A stretch of 9,082 bases of DNA from Chloroflexota bacterium (GTDB lineage Bacteria > Chloroflexota > Chloroflexia > Thermomicrobiales > UBA6265): contig JAHWJF010000101.1 of the NCBI GenBank assembly GCA_019348515.1, positions 1 through 9,082 of the forward strand, in the 5' to 3' direction. The notes beneath the pieces were generated by a model, which was given only the letters and a program-made list of their open reading frames with translations, was not told the origin of the DNA and did not search any database. Made by a program: the position numbers and the translations under genes. Of this stretch, positions 6,452-9,082 are shown one piece after another. The first letter of the stretch is position 1, and every line of letters begins with the position of its first letter.

Positions 6452-6823
6452 GTGAAGCGACGAGTGAATGGCGCCGCGGTGGGAGCCGCGGCCGGCCTCG
6501 TAGGCGTGGCGGGCGTATCGGCCCAGACGCGCCTCCATGACAAGTTTTTCGGCGGCGATGACGGCGGCCTGACTGACATCGCCTCCGCCGGAAACGGCGG
6601 TGTCGCGACGGCGTCTGCAAACGGTGGCGCGGTCGGTATTGGCGATATCAACAGCGGCGGCAACGCCGGCAACGCCATCGGCGTGGGCGACACCTCCGGC
6701 GGATCAGTTGGGGTCGACGGCGGAAACATCGCGAACCTGACCGATCTGGGTATCTCAGCCAGCGGCGGCACCGCGATCGCGGACGCCTCCGGCGGCGACT
6801 ACAACCTGGCCTTCGTCAGCTAA
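6452..6823 (+). CDS. Secreted glycine-rich protein, paralog A
   Basis: This encodes 123 residues. GTG at 6452 is chosen because GAGGAG lies 7 bases upstream and because it places a textbook signal peptide at the N-terminus (KRR, then AAVGAAAGLVGVAG, then VSA before Gln25). A longer in-frame GTG start at 6374 would bury the signal. The predicted mature protein is about 99 residues, rich in Gly, Ala, Ser, Asp and Asn, with no Cys. It opens with DKFFGGDDGG. A 20-residue unit at 40-59 (LTDIASAGNGGVATASANGG) recurs at 96-115 (LTDLGISASGGTAIADASGG), identical at 10 of 20 positions. The centre has GIGDINSGG and GVGDTSGG. It ends in GGDYNLAFVS. The alternating small and branched residues suggest a beta-roll or an assembling surface protein; this is inference. 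I do not recognise the family. The tandem paralog shows it is maintained. Confidence 0.8.
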   Translation: MKRRVNGAAVGAAAGLVGVAGVSAQTRLHDKFFGGDDGGLTDIASAGNGGVATASANGGAVGIGDINSGGNAGNAIGVGDTSGGSVGVDGGNIANLTDLGISASGGTAIADASGGDYNLAFVS

Positions 6824-6932
6824 GCCTGTAGCCTCACGCTGAGCGGTGAACACCCTTAGCCCCCTGAGCCGTTCAGCACAAGGTGCGGCAAGCTAACGCG
6901 TCAGGCGTCGCCAACAAGCGCGGCCTGGAACA

Positions 6933-6964
6933 GTGACCGGCTGGCGAGCTCGCCAGCCGGTCAC
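6933..6964 (+). terminator. Perfect 32-base palindrome, terminator of glycine-rich gene A
   Basis: GTGACCGGCTGGCGAG is followed directly by its exact reverse complement, then TTCTTCTCCCC. The stem is long and GC-rich and is followed by a pyrimidine tract, which fits an intrinsic terminator 110 bases after the stop. A palindromic protein-binding site is the alternative. Confidence 0.7.
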
Positions 6965-7228
6965 TTCTTCTCCCCCATGTCAACTACAACGACTCTGGTG
7001 CGGCACCCCCTCGCCGCACGCGTACCGCGTCAGAAGCACGCGAGCGATCTCGCGGACCTGATCGCCTGGCACAGGGTGTGCAAATGTTCTGGTAGCTGGC
7101 TGATCGAGCAAGTGGCTTCCTCAGGACATGAGACAGTTGGCCCGCCAGCGACAGGATGGACGTATCGACGGGGAAACTCACCCCGGAACCCGCACAGCGG
7201 GAAGCACAAGGGGCAAGAAAGACGGCAC
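6965..7228. other. Spacer between the glycine-rich paralogs
   Basis: This lies between the palindromic terminator and the leader of the second paralog. The frame of the second gene stays open back to an ATG at 6977, but that extension would put about 94 residues of unrelated sequence before the signal peptide and has no ribosome site, so I treat it as non-coding. No gene or strong repeat is seen. Confidence 0.5.
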
Positions 7229-7258
7229 GTCCACGACGCATTGACGAGGAGGGAGATT
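7229..7258 (+). promoter_or_regulatory. Conserved leader box and ribosome site of the second glycine-rich gene
   Basis: GTCCACGACG (7229-7238) ends exactly 20 bases before ATG. GAGGAGGG (7246-7253) is a strong ribosome site 5 bases from the start. This matches the leader of paralog A in order and spacing. Confidence 0.55.
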
Positions 7259-7630
7259 ATGGATCTTCGGAAGAAAGCGGCAGCCATCGGCGGCATTACC
7301 GGACTGCTTGGCGTCAGCAATGCAACGGCTCAGTCGCGCCTGCAGGACAAGTTTTTCGGCGGCGATGACGGCGGCCTGGTTGATATCGCCTCCGCGGGCA
7401 CCGGTGGAATCGCCACGGCATCGGCCAATGGTGGCGCCGTGGTCATTGGCGATGTCAACAGCGGTGGCAATGCCGGGAGCGCCATCGGCGTCGGCGACAC
7501 CTGGGGCGGCCCGGTCTTCGTCGACGGCGGCGCCATCGGGAACGTGACCGACATTGGTATCTCGGCCAGTGGCGGAACGGCCATCGCCGATGCTTCAGGC
7601 GGAGATTACAACCTCGCCTTCGTGAGCTAA
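7259..7630 (+). CDS. Secreted glycine-rich protein, paralog B
   Basis: This encodes 123 residues, exactly the length of paralog A, and aligns to it without gaps. About 83 of the 98 residues after position 25 are identical. The signal peptide differs in sequence but keeps its form: DLRKK, then AAAIGGITGLLGV, then ATA before Gln25. DKFFGGDDGGL, the IASAG...GGIATASANGGAV block, GVGDT and ISASGGTAIADASGGDYN with LAFVS at the end are all kept. Many conserved residues use different codons (for example in the last 16 residues), so the protein sequence is being preserved rather than the DNA. The main change is in the centre, where B has W82, P85 and F87 in place of S, S and G. The ATG at 7259 is supported by GAGGAGGG 5 bases upstream. 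Function is unknown; a secreted surface or matrix protein is likely. Confidence 0.82.
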   Translation: MDLRKKAAAIGGITGLLGVSNATAQSRLQDKFFGGDDGGLVDIASAGTGGIATASANGGAVVIGDVNSGGNAGSAIGVGDTWGGPVFVDGGAIGNVTDIGISASGGTAIADASGGDYNLAFVS

Positions 7631-7638
7631 CGCCTCGC

Positions 7639-7666
7639 GGACGATGCCCATTGAGCGGCATCGTCC
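7639..7666 (+). terminator. Hairpin after glycine-rich gene B
   Basis: A perfect 10-bp stem (GGACGATGCC / GGCATCGTCC) closes an 8-base loop, starting 8 bases after the stop. There is no T-tract, so termination may be incomplete or factor-dependent. The right arm overlaps a second inverted repeat, GTCCATCAT (7663-7671) with ATGATGGAC (7711-7719), so the two stems exclude each other. Confidence 0.6.
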
Positions 7667-7759
7667 ATCATCCGCGGCGTGCATCGCGACAGGCGCGTTG
7701 CTCCGCTGGCATGATGGACACCTTGCGCTTCACGAGGACGCCTGAGGTCAACAACGCAA

Positions 7760-7822
7760 AACGCAGAAACCGCAATGACTGGCCCGGAGTGATTTCCGTC
7801 CGGTCTTCGCGGTTTCTGTCGT
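7760..7822. other. Long imperfect hairpin in the spacer before the AT-hook gene
   Basis: Perfect 10-base arms CAGAAACCGC (7764-7773) and GCGGTTTCTG (7809-7818) extend outward through ACG/CGT with one bulge. They have further partial pairing inside (GACTGG with CCGGTC, CCGGA with TCCG). There is no coding gene in 7667-7980. It could be a small RNA, a transcription attenuator or a dispersed palindrome; the sequence does not decide. Confidence 0.4.
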
Positions 7823-8003
7823 GCTTATCGCTCTTGAGATCCCCGGGTTCACACGGACTGATCCTGCAATTCACATTACGAAATAGGGGTCCTGTGCTTC
7901 ATCAGATAGAGTCCCGCGATAGTGGATCTCGTAACGCATCTCTGTGCTAGGGTCATGGGAGTGGTCAGGAACCGCACGTCAACACACCAATGAGGAGACC
8001 CTG

Positions 8004-8396
8004 ATGCCGGTCAAGATCGGATCGTTTGAACCGTTGTCCGAGGCGGAGTTCACCACCTTGCGGCAGCAGAAGGGGCGCAAGGTGGATCCCGCCATGGCGG
8101 CCCTCCTCGACGAGATCGCCACCGGCCGTCCCGTGCGGGTGCCGCTGCTGGACGGCCAGAGTGCCCGCGGTCTGCGCGTCGCCATCAGCCGGGCCGCCGC
8201 CACACGCGGTCTCTCCGTGGAAACGCTGAAAGGGGATGGCTTCGTCGCGGTGCGCAAAGCCGAGAAGCCCCCCATCCGCAAGTCGGGGCCAGGATCATCC
8301 GAACCGGGGAAGCGGCGGGGCCGGCCACCCAAGCGGCAGGAGCAAGATGCGGCCGAGATCGCTTCCCTCCAGGATCTTGCCGCCGGCGAGAGCTAA
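8004..8396 (+). CDS. Small basic protein with C-terminal AT-hook-like motif, unknown function
   Basis: This encodes 130 residues. The ATG at 8004 has GAGGAGA (7992-7998) 5 bases upstream. Residues 1-85 look like a compact folded domain: a helical part (LSEAEFTTLRQQKGRKVDPAM and on), then VRVPLLDGQSARGLRVAISR (44-63), then AATRGLSVETLKGDGFVAVRK (65-85). Residues 86-112 are a basic, Pro/Ser/Gly linker carrying KRRGRPPK (103-110), which contains the AT-hook core RGRP. AT-hooks bind the minor groove of AT-rich DNA, so this may be a nucleoid-associated or DNA-bridging protein. That is inference from one short motif. The tail ends in an acidic helix (EQDAAEIASLQDLAAGES). I do not recognise the N-terminal family. 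Confidence 0.78.
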   Translation: MPVKIGSFEPLSEAEFTTLRQQKGRKVDPAMAALLDEIATGRPVRVPLLDGQSARGLRVAISRAAATRGLSVETLKGDGFVAVRKAEKPPIRKSGPGSSEPGKRRGRPPKRQEQDAAEIASLQDLAAGES

Positions 8397-8643
8397 GGCC
8401 CGGAAAACGTTACACAATCACGCGTCGGTGCGGCTCCGCTGTTGGCCTGCCGAGCGTTGGGTGTTTGGCCTGAGCGGATGCGCTGTTCAAACGCTGTCTG
8501 TTTCCTTGAAGGCCGCTCCTGACGGCGGGTCGTCAGGAGCGCGAACTCACCCGCACCACCCTCCGTGCTGAGCCAGCAGCCTGGTAAGACACCAGTGACC
8601 GGCTCGCCCACGACCCCGGTGTGGGGAACAGGGAGATTCCGTT
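8397..8643. other. Intergenic region after the AT-hook gene
   Basis: No gene is seen. Its only clear structure is the hairpin at 8514-8541. Its right part leads into the short reading frame at 8644. Confidence 0.5.
8514..8541. terminator. Hairpin downstream of the AT-hook gene
   Basis: A perfect 11-bp stem (CGCTCCTGACG / CGTCAGGAGCG) closes a 6-base GCGGGT loop. It lies 118 bases after the stop at 8396 and 166 bases beyond the minus-strand stop at 8707. There is no T-tract on either side, so the terminator role is plausible but not certain. Confidence 0.5.
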
Positions 8644-8691
8644 GTGTTGCGCTTTACCGCCGACGATCTGGCCGCAATGGCAGCGGATTAG
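8644..8691 (+). pseudogene. Possible relic of the start of an ArsR-type (winged-helix) regulator gene
   Basis: GTG begins a 15-codon frame reading VLRFTADDLAAMAAD before a TAG. A GGGAG site (8631-8635) lies 8 bases upstream. The phrase LRFTADDLA resembles the N-terminus of one group of actinobacterial/chloroflexal ArsR-like winged-helix regulators (typically LRxxFTxxDLARxR). What follows the stop is the oppositely oriented end of another gene, so the rest of any regulator is gone. It could instead be a chance match or a leader peptide. Confidence 0.35.
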
Positions 8692-8706
8692 GGGTCCATT
8701 CCCGGC

Positions 8707-9082
8707 CTAGCCCGCGTCCGCCGCCAGCCCCCGTGCCAGCGCCAAGGCCTCGGCCGCGGCTGCCTCCCGCCCGAGCGCCCGGCCCGCGGCCGAGGCGGCG
8801 GCGAAGGCATCCGCACCCAGCGCCGCCCGCGCCGCGGCTTCCGTCGCCTCCAGCCGCCTCCGCCGTGACGGAGGCATCCCACCCTCAGTCGCCTCCCGCA
8901 TCGCCTCAGCCGCCCCCAGCATCCGCGCCGCCCCGGACGCGTCGCCGGTCGCGGCCAACACCCAGGCCACCCCCTCGACTGCTTCGACCTCAACCAGCCG
9001 GAACTCCCCGGATTGCGTCAGATCTAGTGCCTCGGCGATCAGGCCGGCCGCAGCGGAGGCGTCACCCAGGTCGGCCCATATC
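8707..9082 (-). CDS. LuxR-type / ATPase-TPR regulator, C-terminal end (partial)
   Basis: The frame is open from the right edge to a TAG at 8707-8709 and gives 124 residues. The sequence is built of Ala-rich helical hairpins: WADLGDASAAAGLIAEALDL, then VEGVAWVLAATGDASGAARM, LGAAEAMREATEGGMPP, and a closing ALGADAFAAASAAGRALGRE with EALALARGLA. This matches the C-terminal TPR-like end of large signal-responsive regulators (an ATPase followed by TPRs, with or without a LuxR DNA-binding domain) that are abundant in Chloroflexota and Actinobacteria. The P-loop and any HTH would be upstream, outside the window. GC content is very high and Ala/Arg codons dominate, as is usual for these genes. The class is well supported; the signal it senses is unknown. 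Confidence 0.78.
   Translation of the reverse strand, partial: IWADLGDASAAAGLIAEALDLTQSGEFRLVEVEAVEGVAWVLAATGDASGAARMLGAAEAMREATEGGMPPSRRRRLEATEAAARAALGADAFAAASAAGRALGREAAAAEALALARGLAADAG

Noticed and set aside
5495..6538. Minus-strand open frame of 347 codons overlapping the MFS 3' end
   Set aside because: It overlaps the well-supported transporter and has the Arg/Ser-rich composition of a shadow frame at high GC.
5869..6771. Long minus-strand open frame (300 codons), Pro-rich
   Set aside because: It is the complement of the glycine-rich gene A and its upstream gap. The Pro-rich translation is what Gly codons give on the opposite strand, and no ribosome site or family is seen.
6977..7258. 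N-terminal extension of glycine-rich paralog B to ATG 6977
   Set aside because: It would bury the signal peptide, has no ribosome site and has no counterpart in paralog A.
7668..7874. Minus-strand open frame of 68 codons in the spacer
   Set aside because: It starts with GTG with no Shine-Dalgarno sequence, and it covers the long hairpin, which better explains the conserved-looking sequence.

Overview
The window is high-GC DNA from a free-living bacterium, most likely a member of the Chloroflexota (Thermomicrobia / Thermomicrobiales-like). This assignment is an inference. It rests on the base composition, on a Tat-type signal followed by a Lys/Gly linker and a Cys-rich tail (2813-3295), on the Ala/Arg-rich C-terminus of a LuxR/TPR-type regulator at the right edge, and on the mix of S15-type hydrolase, MmyB-like regulator and SRPBCC genes. 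No rRNA, tRNA, CRISPR array, transposase or phage gene is visible.

Layout, left to right. The C-terminal end of a CocE/NonD (S15) hydrolase (3-173, +) runs into a perfect hairpin (216-240). It shares that hairpin with a start-less, probably decayed NTF2-like reading frame on the minus strand (264-500). A small, very charged protein follows (679-945, -). An XRE regulator with an MmyB-like ligand domain (1336-2169, +) lies behind a near-perfect palindrome. A long inverted repeat (2184-2273) separates it from a small membrane protein (2348-2767, +). Convergent to that is a secreted, Lys-rich, Cys-rich protein (2813-3295, -), then an SRPBCC protein with a clear intrinsic terminator (3569-4051, -). 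A repeat- and hairpin-rich stretch (about 4360-4430) leads into an MFS transporter (4431-5765, +) whose start is unclear. After about 690 bases with no convincing gene come two tandem paralogous genes (6452-6823 and 7259-7630, +). Each encodes a 123-residue secreted glycine-rich protein. A hairpin-rich spacer then leads to a 130-residue protein with an AT-hook-like motif (8004-8396, +). The right end holds a tiny relic that may be the start of an ArsR-type regulator (8644-8691, +) and the C-terminus of a large LuxR/TPR regulator (8707-9082, -).

The genes look like single transcription units. Most have their own Shine-Dalgarno sequence, several end in a strong hairpin, and strands alternate, so there is no visible operon or shared pathway. 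The most distinctive content is the duplicated glycine-rich secreted protein. The two copies share a 10-base box exactly 20 bases before the start codon, about 85% identity in the mature region, an invariant C-terminus and a 20-residue internal repeat. I do not recognise this family.
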